Positions 9,170 through 18,153 of a stretch of DNA of 64,000 nt are shown piece after piece; the stretch's first letter is position 1; each line of letters opens with the position of its first letter. Source of the DNA: JAWLAT01 sp041395325 (lineage in GTDB: Bacteria; Pseudomonadota; Gammaproteobacteria; Xanthomonadales; SZUA-5); NCBI GenBank assembly GCA_041395325.1, contig JAWLAT010000006.1:124001-188000 (forward strand). The letters are read 5' to 3'. A model generated the notes under the pieces. It was not told the origin of the DNA, did not search any database, and was given only the letters and a program-made list of their open reading frames with translations. The position numbers and the translations under genes were made by a program.

Positions 9170-9391
9170 ATGGCCGGCCGCAAGACACTCAGTTTCGCCT
9201 TGATCCATTTCAGTGTGGCCTTTACCGTCACAACGATATTGACCGGCAGTCCGACACTGGGCGGCCTGATTGCCTTGATCGAACCTTTGGTCAATACGGT
9301 GGCCTACTACCTGCACGAGCAGGCGTGGCTACTCTGGCCCAGTCGGCATCTGCGACGGGATGACGCGCAGGTCAGTCCCGTCGGGTCATGA
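9170..9391 (+). CDS. DUF2061 family membrane protein
   Basis: This is a 73-residue inner-membrane protein with two hydrophobic segments. The family pattern KTLSFALIHFSVAFTVT, then GGLIALIEPLVNTVAYYLHEQAW, is characteristic of DUF2061. No biochemical role is established for the family. AGGTG lies 4-5 bases before the ATG. Its 3' end overlaps the convergent response-regulator gene by 20 bases. A Fur-like operator directly upstream suggests iron-responsive expression. Confidence 0.88.
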   Translation: MAGRKTLSFALIHFSVAFTVTTILTGSPTLGGLIALIEPLVNTVAYYLHEQAWLLWPSRHLRRDDAQVSPVGS

Positions 9392-9836
9392 GGCGATCCA
9401 GCCGCGCGAACACCTCGGCCCGGGAAAAAGGCTTCTTCATGAAGTCGTCGGCGCCAATCTTCTGCGCCCAGAATTGTTCGGTGGCCTGCTCATTGCCGCT
9501 CATCATGATGATGGGCACTTCGGCGGTGGCCGGATCCTTGCGCAGCTTGCGCAGTGCCGCGAAGCCGTCCATGCCGGGCAACACGATATCCAGGAAGATC
9601 ACGTGGGGTTCGCGCTCGATGGCCAGATCGACACCGGTCTCGCCATCGAAGGCTTCGATGGACTCGTAGCCGTTCTGCTCCAGCATTCGGCGCAGCATCG
9701 TCACGACCGTGGTCGAGTCGTCGATGATCAGTACCCGCGTACCCTTCTTGACGCGTGGCCGGTTGCGGGTGCGCCGGTCCTCGCGGCTCTCGCGTTTTCC
9801 AAACAGACCACGCAACAGTTCGAACAGCGCTGTCAT
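9372..9836 (-). CDS. Single-domain response regulator, PilH/PilG-like
   Basis: This 154-residue protein consists of a basic N-terminal extension of about 33 residues followed by one receiver domain. Receiver landmarks are the acidic pair in LIIDDSTTVV, the phospho-acceptor Asp in FLDIVLPGMDG, Ser in IIMMSGNE and the conserved Lys in FMKKPFS. There is no output domain. The receiver resembles the PilG/PilH regulators of twitching motility, but no pil or chemotaxis genes adjoin it here, so the pathway is uncertain. It is transcribed alone, convergent with the DUF2061 gene. Confidence 0.85.
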   Translation of the reverse strand: MTALFELLRGLFGKRESREDRRTRNRPRVKKGTRVLIIDDSTTVVTMLRRMLEQNGYESIEAFDGETGVDLAIEREPHVIFLDIVLPGMDGFAALRKLRKDPATAEVPIIMMSGNEQATEQFWAQKIGADDFMKKPFSRAEVFARLDRLMTRRD

Positions 9837-9971
9837 CGCTCCCCCTTTCGCGGCGACTGCGGTAGCGACCCGCGGCCGGCAGGAAGTCTAGCCCGAATAT
9901 TCGCCGGGCGTATCCCGCCGCGATCACCGCTTCCGTGTCCGGTTGCGCAAAGCCGCGCAGCGCTGTCGCTG

Positions 9972-11120
9972 TCAGGCAGGCGCAGTGACGCCCTTTCGAG
10001 CCGACATCATTGCGGCAAAGCGACCGAACAGCTCGGCCAGATCATGCGGACCCGGACTGGCTTCCGGGTGTCCCTGGAAGCTGAAGGCTGGGGCGTCGGT
10101 GACCTCCAGACCCTGCAGCGTCTGGTCAAACAGCGAGCGGTGGGTGGCCCGCGCACGCGCCGGCAGGCTCGCCTCATCAACCGCAAAGCCATGATTCTGG
10201 CTGGTGATCAGCACCCGGCCGCTGTCGATTTCCAACACCGGATGATTGGCGCCGTGGTGGCCGAACTTCATCTTCTCGGTGCGCGCGCCGAGGGCCAGTC
10301 CGAGCAACTGATGACCCAGACAGATGCCGAAGATCGGGATGCCGGCTGCCAGCAACTCGGCGATGGCCTCGATCGCATAGGTGCAAGGTTCCGGATCGCC
10401 GGGCCCGTTGGAGAGGAATACGCCATCGGGTTTGGCCGCCAGCACCTGCGCAGCACTGGACTGCGCCGGCACCACCATGACGTCGCAACCCTGGTCGACC
10501 AGCAGGCGCAGGATGTTGCGTTTGATGCCGAAATCGTAGGCCACCACGCGAAAACGCTGCTCGCCCGGGGACTGCGGACGATCGCTGGCCAGGTCGTGAC
10601 TGCCCTCGGCAAAACGGTACGGCTGGGCAGTACTGACCACCTTGGCCAGATCCTGCCCCTTCAGATCGGCGGTGGCGCGCGCCGCCGCGATGGCGGCCTC
10701 GGCGGTGACGCCAGGGCCGCTCAGAATGCAGCCCGGCTGGGCACCACCATCACGCAGGGCGCGGGTCAGCGCACGGGTGTCGAGTTCACTGATCCCAACG
10801 GTACCGTGGCGTTTCAAATAGCTGCCCAGGTCCTCGCCGGCACGCCAGTTGCTGCGGCGCTTGGCTTCGTCGCGGATGATCAGGCCGGCGGCGTGCACGC
10901 GATCGGATTCGGCGTCGTGTTCGTTGCAGCCGACGTTGCCGATGTGCGGGTAGGTCAGCGTCACCAGCTGCCGGCAATAGGAAGGATCGGTCAGGATTTC
11001 CTGGTAGCCGGTCATGGCCGTGTTGAAGACCACCTCACCGGTCGCCTGCCCTTCGGCACCCAAGGCCCGTCCCCAGAAACAGCGCCCATCGGCCAGCGCC
11101 AGCACCGCAGCTGCAGTCAT
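9972..11120 (-). CDS. carA: Carbamoyl-phosphate synthase, small (glutaminase) subunit
   Basis: This 382-residue subunit hydrolyses glutamine and passes ammonia to CarB for carbamoyl phosphate synthesis, feeding arginine and pyrimidines. The N-terminal CPSase small-chain domain includes VFNTAMTGYQEILTDPSY. The C-terminal class I glutamine amidotransferase has the nucleophile motif GICLGHQLLGLALG and the His/Glu part of the triad in GHPEASPGPHD. Length is normal. No carB follows; the next minus-strand gene, 135 bases on, is a response regulator. This separates the two subunits, unlike the usual carAB operon. Confidence 0.96.
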   Translation of the reverse strand: MTAAAVLALADGRCFWGRALGAEGQATGEVVFNTAMTGYQEILTDPSYCRQLVTLTYPHIGNVGCNEHDAESDRVHAAGLIIRDEAKRRSNWRAGEDLGSYLKRHGTVGISELDTRALTRALRDGGAQPGCILSGPGVTAEAAIAAARATADLKGQDLAKVVSTAQPYRFAEGSHDLASDRPQSPGEQRFRVVAYDFGIKRNILRLLVDQGCDVMVVPAQSSAAQVLAAKPDGVFLSNGPGDPEPCTYAIEAIAELLAAGIPIFGICLGHQLLGLALGARTEKMKFGHHGANHPVLEIDSGRVLITSQNHGFAVDEASLPARARATHRSLFDQTLQGLEVTDAPAFSFQGHPEASPGPHDLAELFGRFAAMMSARKGVTAPA

Positions 11121-11331
11121 CGCTCATCCTCGATCAACGCCCACGACCCCACGCGGCAGGCACGTGCCGGTCCAGACTGGAAGGTGGCGCGCATGATACC
11201 CGAGGCAACAGGCCTGCGACGCCCGCTGCGGCGATTTCATGTCGCTCGGCAATGGAACGCGAGCCGCAGCTGTCAAAGTGCGCTGTTCGACGCCTGCGGC
11301 GGTGCGCCGACGTGCCGCGCTGTCGGACGGC

Positions 11332-11724
11332 TCAGCCACCTTCCTTGAGCGAGCGCAGGACCCGTCGATCACGCCCTTCCGGGCGGCTCTGCGGGCCTAC
11401 ACGCCCCTGCAGGCGCCGCAGTTCAGCCGCAGCCTCGCGAGCCTGGCGACTGGCCTCGGTCTCAGCATAGAGTGCCTGCGCGACGGGTGCCGACGCGCGC
11501 TTGGCCGACAAGCCCAGCACCTGCAATTCGAGTCGCTGATGATGCATGGTCAGGCGCAGGCGATCGCCAATCTTCAACGCCCGAGCCGGCTTGCTGACCG
11601 CCTGCTCGTTCAGTTCTACGTGCCCACCGGTGATCGCCTTTTGGGCAATCGCCCGGGTCTTGTAGAAACGCGCCGCCCACAGCCACAGGTCCAGGCGCAC
11701 GCTGTCCTCGGTCACTTCAATCAT
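11332..11724 (-). CDS. hslR: Ribosome-associated heat-shock protein Hsp15 (S4 domain)
   Basis: This 130-residue RNA-binding protein has an N-terminal S4 domain (RLDLWLWAARFYKTRAIAQKAI, then VELNEQ and IGDRL). A basic helical C-terminal tail follows. Hsp15 binds 50S subunits carrying stalled nascent chains after heat shock. The start chosen is the ATG at 11724, which overlaps the stop of the DUF1697 gene by 4 bases (ATGA). It is the last gene of the htpG-DUF1697-hslR unit, and that context fits a heat-shock role. Confidence 0.92.
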   Translation of the reverse strand: MIEVTEDSVRLDLWLWAARFYKTRAIAQKAITGGHVELNEQAVSKPARALKIGDRLRLTMHHQRLELQVLGLSAKRASAPVAQALYAETEASRQAREAAAELRRLQGRVGPQSRPEGRDRRVLRSLKEGG

Positions 11725-12269
11725 GTGGCGGACTCCGCCAGCGCACAGACCGTTCGCCAGTTGCGCAGGGTCACGACCGAGCCGGCACAGCGGTCGATGC
11801 GCGCCGGTGTCAGCTTGGACGTAGCCACTGCCTCGCCAAAGTCGATCCACAATGCGTCAGAGTCCTGCGCGACCCGTTCGCCAGCAACTGCAAAGGCCTG
11901 CAGCCGTTCGGCTGCGTCGCTCGCCAACGAGGCCTTGGACAGACCCAGGTGCAACAGCTTGGGTCGCGCTGTGGCCGCTTCGGGAAAGGGATTGCCGGAC
12001 TGCAGCTGATGCCAGGTCGATTGCGGCCGCACCAGCACCGGCACGTCGAATCCGCACGCCTGTGCCAGCGTGGTCTCCAAAGCGGCTTCCAGCGCTGCCG
12101 CCGTTCCGTCGGCCTGAAACTGCAGATTGCCGCTCTGCAAGTAGCTGCGCACCTGCGTCCAGCCCAGTGCCTCGGCCAGTTCCCGCAGGCGCGCCATCGG
12201 CAAGCGCCGTCCACCGACATTGATGGCCCGCAACAGGGCAATCCAGGTCCGCACGGACGGCGCGCTCAC
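11721..12269 (-). CDS. DUF1697 family protein
   Basis: This is a protein of about 182 residues with the DUF1697 hallmark TWIALLRAINVGGRRLPMARLRELAEALG, then VRSYLQSGNLQF. The family has no firmly established function. A GTG at 12269 is chosen because it lies just after the htpG stop and puts the conserved WIALLRAINVGG near the N-terminus. A GTG at 12302 is also in frame but would overlap htpG by 26 bases. It is coupled to hslR through an ATGA overlap and sits in the htpG operon, so heat-shock co-expression is likely. Confidence 0.88.
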   Translation of the reverse strand: MSAPSVRTWIALLRAINVGGRRLPMARLRELAEALGWTQVRSYLQSGNLQFQADGTAAALEAALETTLAQACGFDVPVLVRPQSTWHQLQSGNPFPEAATARPKLLHLGLSKASLASDAAERLQAFAVAGERVAQDSDALWIDFGEAVATSKLTPARIDRCAGSVVTLRNWRTVCALAESAT

Positions 12270-12276
12270 GTCGAGC

Positions 12277-14202
12277 TCAGGCCGCGGCCGGCTGCAAGCC
12301 ACTGATCACGCGGTTCATGCGCTGGACGAACGCCGCCGGATCCTCCAGCTGACCGCCTTCGGCGACCACCGCCTGCTCGTGCAGCAGCAAGGCCAGATCG
12401 GTCGCGCGGGCCTCATCGGTTTCTGCTTCCAGCCGCTGCAACAACGGGTGACCGGTGTTGATCTCCAGCACCGGCGCGTCGACCGGAATCTCGTGCCCCG
12501 CTTCGCGCATCAGGCGTTGCATGTGCAAGGCCATCGCGTGCTCGTCCAGCACCAGGCAGGCCGGCGATTCCACCAGGCGCTGGCTGGGTCGCACCGCCTT
12601 GACCCGATCGCCCAGCAACTGGCCCAACCGATCGACCAGTGCTTGATGCTCGCCGGCGTCGGCCGGCGCTTCCGCGTCCGTCGACTGGCTCTCCAGTGCG
12701 CCCTTGGCCACATGTTTGAGCGGCTTGCCGTCGAACTCGTGCAGATAGCTGACCATCCACTCGTCGATGCGATCGAACAGCAACAGCACTTCCACCTCGC
12801 GCGACTTCAGCGCCTCGATCTGCGGGCTGCCCGCCGCCGCCTTGTAGCTGTCGGCGGTGACGAAATAGATCGCCGTCTGGTCGGGCTTCAGGCGATCGAC
12901 ATAGTCCTTCAGCGACACATTGCGGGTGCTGCCGTCGCCCTTGGTGGAGGCGAAGCGCAGCAAGCCGGCAATCCGCTCGCGATTGCCGAAGTCTTCGGCC
13001 AGACCTTCCTTGAGCACATTGCCAAAGGCATCGAAGAACTGCTGGTAGCGTGTTGGATCGTCGGTTGCCAGCTTCTCCAGCATATCCAGCACGCGCTTGG
13101 TGCAGGCCGCGCGGATCTGGCTGACCAGCCGGTTGTCCTGCAGCAGCTCGCGCGACACGTTCAACGGCAGATCGTCCGAATCCACCACCCCGCGGACGAA
13201 GCGCAGATAGGCGGGCAGCAGCTGCTCGGACGCGTCCATGATGAAGACCCGGCGGATGTACAGCTTCAGGCCCTTGCGTTCGTTGCGATCGCTCCACAGC
13301 TGATCGAAGGGCGCCTTGCTGGGCACATACAACAGCGAGGTGTAGGCCTGGTTGCCCTCGACCCGGTTGTGCGACCACAGCAGCGCCTCGTCGACGCCAT
13401 GATTGAGGTGCTTGTAGAAGGCCTGGTAGTCCTCCTCCTTGAGCTCGGCCTTGGGCCGGGTCCACAACGCCGAGGCGTGGTTGATCGTTTCCCATTCGAC
13501 CGGCGAATCCGCGGCCGGCTTGTCGGCGTCGGACGCTTCATCATCTGCTTCCGCGCTCTCGACCGGCTTCGGTAGCCGGATCGGGAAGGCAATGTGATCG
13601 GAGTAGCGCCTGATCAGCTGACGCAGCTGCCACAGATCGAGGAATTCCGATTCCTCGGCCTTCAGTGTCAGCACCACCTCGGTGCCGCGCTGCGCACGCT
13701 CGATGGTCTCCAGTTCGAACTCGCCGGTGCCAGCCGAGGCCCAGCGCACACCCTCGGCGGCGTCCAGACCCGCCCGCCGAGTGCGCACTTCGATGCGCTC
13801 GGCGACGATGAAGGCCGAATAAAAGCCCACACCGAACTGGCCGATCAGCTGGGCGTCCTTGCGTGCATCGCCACTCATCGACTCCAGAAACCGGCGAGTA
13901 CCGGAGCGCGCGATGGTGCCCAGGTTCTCCAGCGCCTCATCGCGGCTCATGCCGATGCCGTTGTCGCGCACCGTCAGCGTGCGCGCCTGCTCGTCGACTT
14001 CGATCTCGATGCGCAGCTCGCTGTCGCTGGCGCTGAGTTCGGGATTGGCCAAGGCCTCGAAGCGCAGCTTGTCGCAGGCATCGGAGGCGTTGGAGATCAG
14101 TTCCCGCAGGAAGATCTCCTTGTGGGAATAGAGCGAATGGATGACCAGCTGGAGGACCTGCTGGACCTCGGCCTGAAAGGCATGGGTTTGCGTCTGGCTC
14201 AT
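12277..14202 (-). CDS. htpG: Molecular chaperone HtpG (Hsp90)
   Basis: This is a cytoplasmic ATP-dependent chaperone of 641 residues. The N-terminal GHKL ATPase domain shows EIFLRELISNASDACDKLR, DNGIGMSRDE and GQFGVGFYSAF. The middle domain has LPLNVSRELLQ and the C-terminal dimerisation domain follows. The ATG at 14202 gives the standard MSQTQTHAFQAEVQQVLQL N-terminus; a longer in-frame start exists but adds an unconserved leader. A sigma32-like promoter lies about 55-85 bases upstream. It is the first gene of htpG-DUF1697-hslR. Confidence 0.97.
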   Translation of the reverse strand: MSQTQTHAFQAEVQQVLQLVIHSLYSHKEIFLRELISNASDACDKLRFEALANPELSASDSELRIEIEVDEQARTLTVRDNGIGMSRDEALENLGTIARSGTRRFLESMSGDARKDAQLIGQFGVGFYSAFIVAERIEVRTRRAGLDAAEGVRWASAGTGEFELETIERAQRGTEVVLTLKAEESEFLDLWQLRQLIRRYSDHIAFPIRLPKPVESAEADDEASDADKPAADSPVEWETINHASALWTRPKAELKEEDYQAFYKHLNHGVDEALLWSHNRVEGNQAYTSLLYVPSKAPFDQLWSDRNERKGLKLYIRRVFIMDASEQLLPAYLRFVRGVVDSDDLPLNVSRELLQDNRLVSQIRAACTKRVLDMLEKLATDDPTRYQQFFDAFGNVLKEGLAEDFGNRERIAGLLRFASTKGDGSTRNVSLKDYVDRLKPDQTAIYFVTADSYKAAAGSPQIEALKSREVEVLLLFDRIDEWMVSYLHEFDGKPLKHVAKGALESQSTDAEAPADAGEHQALVDRLGQLLGDRVKAVRPSQRLVESPACLVLDEHAMALHMQRLMREAGHEIPVDAPVLEINTGHPLLQRLEAETDEARATDLALLLHEQAVVAEGGQLEDPAAFVQRMNRVISGLQPAAA

Positions 14203-14258
14203 GGACCTGTCTCGATCGGCAAGGGAATCGACCCGCAGCGGCGGGCTCAACGGCTTTT

Positions 14259-14286
14259 GAGTGGGTGGCCAGACTTCGATTTCAAG
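14259..14286 (-). promoter_or_regulatory. Sigma32-type heat-shock promoter of htpG
   Basis: Read on the minus strand, CTTGAAA (14286-14280) is an exact match to the sigma32 -35 consensus. After 13 bases comes ACCCACTC (14266-14259), which keeps the CCCA core of CCCCATNT. Element order, spacing and position (about 57 bases from the htpG ATG) all fit RpoH control of htpG-DUF1697-hslR. Confidence 0.65.
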
Positions 14287-14401
14287 TGCAGGTGCCTGCA
14301 TTCGAGGCTGCTGAAGCTCAAGCTTCGTCACCAAATGGATCTGCAGCACATCCGCGCCGGGGCGTTTGCGCTACCTTTGCCGCTTCGCCTGTAGAGGTCG
14401 C

Positions 14402-16798
14402 ATGCCCATGCTCGGCAGTCTGTTGTTCGCTTACGGCCTGCAGGCCGCGCTTTCCGACAAGCCGTCAACACCGGCACCGGCGGTCCCCAAGCATGCGACC
14501 CCGTGCGTGGACGGCGCCGCCGAGGGTTTCCCCTGTCTGAATGTGGACCTGTACGCGCACATCAGCAATGCGCAATTGGGTGGCGGCAACGGTAACGACA
14601 TCTGGGGCTGGACCGATCCGGACACCGGTCGCGAATACGCCTTGATGGGCCTGACCAACGGCACCGCCTTCGTCGACATCAGTGACCCGGAGTTCCCCGC
14701 CCGGTTGGGGATACTGCCCACCCACAGTGGCAATTCCACCTGGCGCGACATCAAGACCCGTGGCTACTACGCCTTCATCGTTTCCGAGGCTACCGACCAC
14801 GGCATGCAGGTCTTCGATCTGCGCCGGCTGCGTTCGGTCGCCAATCCACCCACCACTTTCACCGAGGACGCTCACTACGACGACTTCGGGCGGGCCCACA
14901 ACATCGTCATCGACGTCGACAGTGGCTTCGCCATGGCGGTGGGTTCCCGCCAGGGCACTGTGACCTGCAACGCCGGACTGCACCTGATCGACATCAACAA
15001 TCCGCTGGTACCGAGCTTTGCCGGCTGTTTCTCCGATGACGGCTACACCCACGACGCGCAGTGCATCACCTACGACGGCCCGGATGCCGACTACACCGGC
15101 CGCGAGATCTGCATGGCCTCCAACGAAGATACGGTCACCATCGTCGATGTCACCAACAAGTCGGCCACCGTGCAGATCAGCCGCACACCCTATGACGGCT
15201 CGCGCTACACCCATCAGGGCTGGCTCACCGATGATCGCCGCTATTTCCTGGTCAATGACGAACTGGACGAGATCCAGGTGGGGCACAACACCCGCACCTA
15301 CATCTTCGATGTGTCCGATCTGGACCAACCGGTGCTGCATTCCACCTACATCGCCGCCATCGCGGCCAGCGATCACAATCTCTATGTGCGTGGGCGCTAT
15401 GCCTACGAGTCGAACTACCGCAGTGGGTTGCGCATTCTGGACCTGGCCGACATCGACGCCGGCAACCTGTCGGAGATCGCCTTTTTCGACACGCAGCCCA
15501 GCAGCAATGCCGCTGGTACCAGCGGCGCCTGGAGCGTGTTCCCCTACTTCGCCAGCGGCAATGTGATCATCAGCGACGTCTCGGCGGGGCTGTTTCTGGT
15601 CAAACCCAATCTCTGTGATGGGCCAGAGATCCCCACTGGCCTGATCACCAATGCCGCTGGCGCCAACCAGATTCAACTGAACTGGACCGCCGCTGGCGCC
15701 GGTGAAAGCTACGAGGTCTATCGCAGCATCGATGGCTGCGGTGGCGCCGAGGAACTGCTCGCCGAAGGCATCAGCGCCGGCAATTTTCTCGACGCGCAGG
15801 TCTCCGGGGGCGTTCCCTATGGCTATCGCGTTCGACGTCGATCGGCCGATGGCCAGTGCGTCTCCGACTACAGCAATTGCAGTGCGGCGCAAACGACGGG
15901 CGCCTGCACTGCTCCGCCCCAGTTTGCCGGGATCGGCACGGCCCAGTCCGCCGGCAGCAGCAGTTGCCAGATCGATCTGGCCTGGGCGGCCGCCGCGCCA
16001 CGCTGCAGTGGTCCAGCGGAGTATCTGGTTCAGCGCAGCAGCGGGACGAGCTTTGACGAGCTGACCGCGGTGACCCTGCAGGATGGGCTGGGTTTGACGA
16101 GCTACAGCGACGGTTCGGCCAGCCATGGAGAGTCCTACGCCTACCGCGTGCGCAGTCGCGATACGGCCAACGGCGCACTGGACGGCAATGAGCAGTTTCT
16201 CGTTGCTACCCCGACCGGTCCGGTCGGCAATGGCACCTTCCACAGCGGCGCGGAGCTGGGAGACACGCTGTTCGGTGTGGGCAGCGTGCGCCACATCGGC
16301 TGGGAAATCGTCTCCGATGTCGCTTTCGCCGGCGACCGCAGCTACTTCTCGACCTATGGTGACAACGCCTGTTTGGGCCTGACCAGCCCGCCGCTGAATC
16401 TGACGCCTGGTGAGTCGGCGGTCTTCAGCATGCAGAGCCGCTTCGACATCGAAGCCGGCTGGGATGCCGGCGTCGTGCAGATCTCCACCAACGGCGGCGC
16501 CAGCTGGCAGACGCTGACCCCAGTCGGGGGCTACCCGGGCACGATGAACCAGCAGAACAGCGGCGACGCCTGCGGCTTTCCCAACGGCCAGCCGGCCTTT
16601 ACCGGGACCGATCTGAGCTGGTCGCCGTACAGCTTCGACCTGTCCGCCTTCAGCGGCGAGATCCAGATACGCCTGCTGCTCTCGACAGACGGCGGCGTGC
16701 AGGGTCAGGGCTGGTGGATCGACGAGATCGCCATCAGCAATGTGCAGGTACCCGGCGTCTGCGACGCCGACGTCCTGTTGGTCAACGGCTTCGAATGA
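14402..16798 (+). CDS. Exported choice-of-anchor B family protein with FnIII and C-terminal GFE tail
   Basis: This is a 798-residue exported protein. After a short hydrophobic leader comes a choice-of-anchor B / LVIVD-type beta-propeller region (residues about 45-400). It has repeats such as GLTNGTAFVDISDPEFPARLG and the paired Cys typical of the family. Two fibronectin III-like domains (about 405-595) follow, then a beta-sandwich region (about 600-785) with GWDAGVVQISTNGGASWQ. The protein ends in CDADVLLVNGFE. The family is named for alternative C-terminal surface anchors, and here this short tail occupies that place. The ATG at 14402 follows GAGG by 4 bases; the ATG at 14408 is an alternative. 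The role is probably cell-surface or secreted; no catalytic motif is visible. Confidence 0.85.
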   Translation: MPMLGSLLFAYGLQAALSDKPSTPAPAVPKHATPCVDGAAEGFPCLNVDLYAHISNAQLGGGNGNDIWGWTDPDTGREYALMGLTNGTAFVDISDPEFPARLGILPTHSGNSTWRDIKTRGYYAFIVSEATDHGMQVFDLRRLRSVANPPTTFTEDAHYDDFGRAHNIVIDVDSGFAMAVGSRQGTVTCNAGLHLIDINNPLVPSFAGCFSDDGYTHDAQCITYDGPDADYTGREICMASNEDTVTIVDVTNKSATVQISRTPYDGSRYTHQGWLTDDRRYFLVNDELDEIQVGHNTRTYIFDVSDLDQPVLHSTYIAAIAASDHNLYVRGRYAYESNYRSGLRILDLADIDAGNLSEIAFFDTQPSSNAAGTSGAWSVFPYFASGNVIISDVSAGLFLVKPNLCDGPEIPTGLITNAAGANQIQLNWTAAGAGESYEVYRSIDGCGGAEELLAEGISAGNFLDAQVSGGVPYGYRVRRRSADGQCVSDYSNCSAAQTTGACTAPPQFAGIGTAQSAGSSSCQIDLAWAAAAPRCSGPAEYLVQRSSGTSFDELTAVTLQDGLGLTSYSDGSASHGESYAYRVRSRDTANGALDGNEQFLVATPTGPVGNGTFHSGAELGDTLFGVGSVRHIGWEIVSDVAFAGDRSYFSTYGDNACLGLTSPPLNLTPGESAVFSMQSRFDIEAGWDAGVVQISTNGGASWQTLTPVGGYPGTMNQQNSGDACGFPNGQPAFTGTDLSWSPYSFDLSAFSGEIQIRLLLSTDGGVQGQGWWIDEIAISNVQVPGVCDADVLLVNGFE

Positions 16799-16807
16799 CC
16801 GTGGCTG

Positions 16808-18010
16808 TCAGCCCTCCGGGTCGCGCTCGGTGATCTCGACCCGGATCTGACTCTCGGCGCGCCGGGCCCGCTCGCGCGCCACGAAAAGATCCTCGGCCCG
16901 GGCCAGGCAGACACCCACCCGACGCTTGCCGCGGACTTCCGGCTTGCCAAACAAGCGCAGTTCGGTGTCCGGCTCGGCCAGTGCCGCATCCAGGCCATGA
17001 AAACGCATCGCCCGCCCGTGACCCTCCGCGAGCAAAGCCGCCGAAGCCGACGGCCCACGCTGGCGAATCGCCGGAATCGGCAACCCGAGAATTGCGCGCA
17101 CATGCAGCGCAAACTGCGACAGATCCTGGCTGACCAGCGTGACCAGACCGGTATCGTGGGGCCGCGGTGACACTTCGCTGAACAGCACCTCATCACCGCG
17201 CACAAACAGCTCGACGCCAAACAGACCAGTGCCGCCCAGCGCCTCGGTGATACGCCCGGCCACCGCCTGGGCGTTGGCCAGCGCCTGGGCCGACATCGGC
17301 TGCGGCTGCCAGGACTCGCGGTAGTCGCCATCGACCTGGTAGTGGCCAATCGGCTCGCAGAAAGCCGTCCCGCCGGCATGCCGCACGGTCAGCAAGGTGA
17401 TCTCGAAATCGAAGGCGACGAAACCTTCGACAATGACCCGCCCTCCGCCGGCCCGACCGCCTTCCTGCGCGTAGCGCCAGGCGCTGTCGATATCACTGTC
17501 CTTGCGGATCACGCTCTGGCCCTTGCCGGAGCTGCTCATCAGCGGCTTGACCACGCAAGGCAGCCCCAGCGTCTGTACCGCCTCGCGGAACTGGGCCTCG
17601 TCGTCGCAGAAGCGATAGGGCGAGGTCGGCAAGCCGAGCGTTTCGGCCGCCAACCGACGGATACCCTCGCGATCCATGGTCAAACGTGTGGCCCTGGCGG
17701 TGGGCACGACCCGAAACCCCTCGGTCTCCAGCCGTTCCAGCGTCGGCGTATGGATGGCTTCCACTTCCGGCACGATCAGGTCCGGACGCTCCTGGCGCAA
17801 GACGGCCTCGAGCTCGGCCGGATCGAGCATGTCCACCACATGCGAACGGTGCGCCACCTGCATCGCCGGCGCGTTGGCGTAACGATCGACGGCGATAACC
17901 TCCACGCCCAGGCGCTGAGCCTCGATGGCCACTTCCTTGCCCAGCTCACCGGCACCCAGCAGCAGCAGACGCGTGGCCGCGCTCGACAGTGGCGTTCCCA
18001 GTGCATTCAT
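16808..18010 (-). CDS. purT: Formate-dependent phosphoribosylglycinamide formyltransferase
   Basis: This 400-residue ATP-grasp enzyme makes formyl-GAR from GAR, formate and ATP in purine synthesis, independent of folate. The N-terminal PreATP-grasp motif is LLLLGAGELGKEVAIEAQRLG. VPEVEAIHT follows, then the ATP-grasp signature PLMSSSGKGQSVI, and FSEVSPRPHDTGLVT near residue 280. The ATG at 18010 is chosen because it gives the family N-terminus; a longer frame upstream adds unconserved sequence. It is convergent with the choice-of-anchor gene (9 bases apart) and divergent from the transglutaminase gene. Confidence 0.95.
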   Translation of the reverse strand: MNALGTPLSSAATRLLLLGAGELGKEVAIEAQRLGVEVIAVDRYANAPAMQVAHRSHVVDMLDPAELEAVLRQERPDLIVPEVEAIHTPTLERLETEGFRVVPTARATRLTMDREGIRRLAAETLGLPTSPYRFCDDEAQFREAVQTLGLPCVVKPLMSSSGKGQSVIRKDSDIDSAWRYAQEGGRAGGGRVIVEGFVAFDFEITLLTVRHAGGTAFCEPIGHYQVDGDYRESWQPQPMSAQALANAQAVAGRITEALGGTGLFGVELFVRGDEVLFSEVSPRPHDTGLVTLVSQDLSQFALHVRAILGLPIPAIRQRGPSASAALLAEGHGRAMRFHGLDAALAEPDTELRLFGKPEVRGKRRVGVCLARAEDLFVARERARRAESQIRVEITERDPEG

Positions 18011-18153
18011 CGGCGTTTCCGTATTCCGAGGGGTGAGGGGCCGCCATTGTAGCCAGCGCAACTGCCCGGACGTTGCCCGTGTCTGCCCGTACCGCTCCTG
18101 CGCGCCCGGTCCCGGATCGGGCATCATCTGCGTCCCTTGCTACGGATCCGTCC

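Noticed and set aside
12220..13575. Long plus-strand open frame over htpG
   Set aside because: It is antisense to an unambiguous Hsp90 gene, and its translation is Gln/His/Arg-rich text without family motifs.
14465..16294. A 609-codon minus-strand frame over the choice-of-anchor gene
   Set aside because: The plus-strand protein has a leader, clear domain order and a ribosome site. The antisense product shows only compositional Gly/Ala/Val text.
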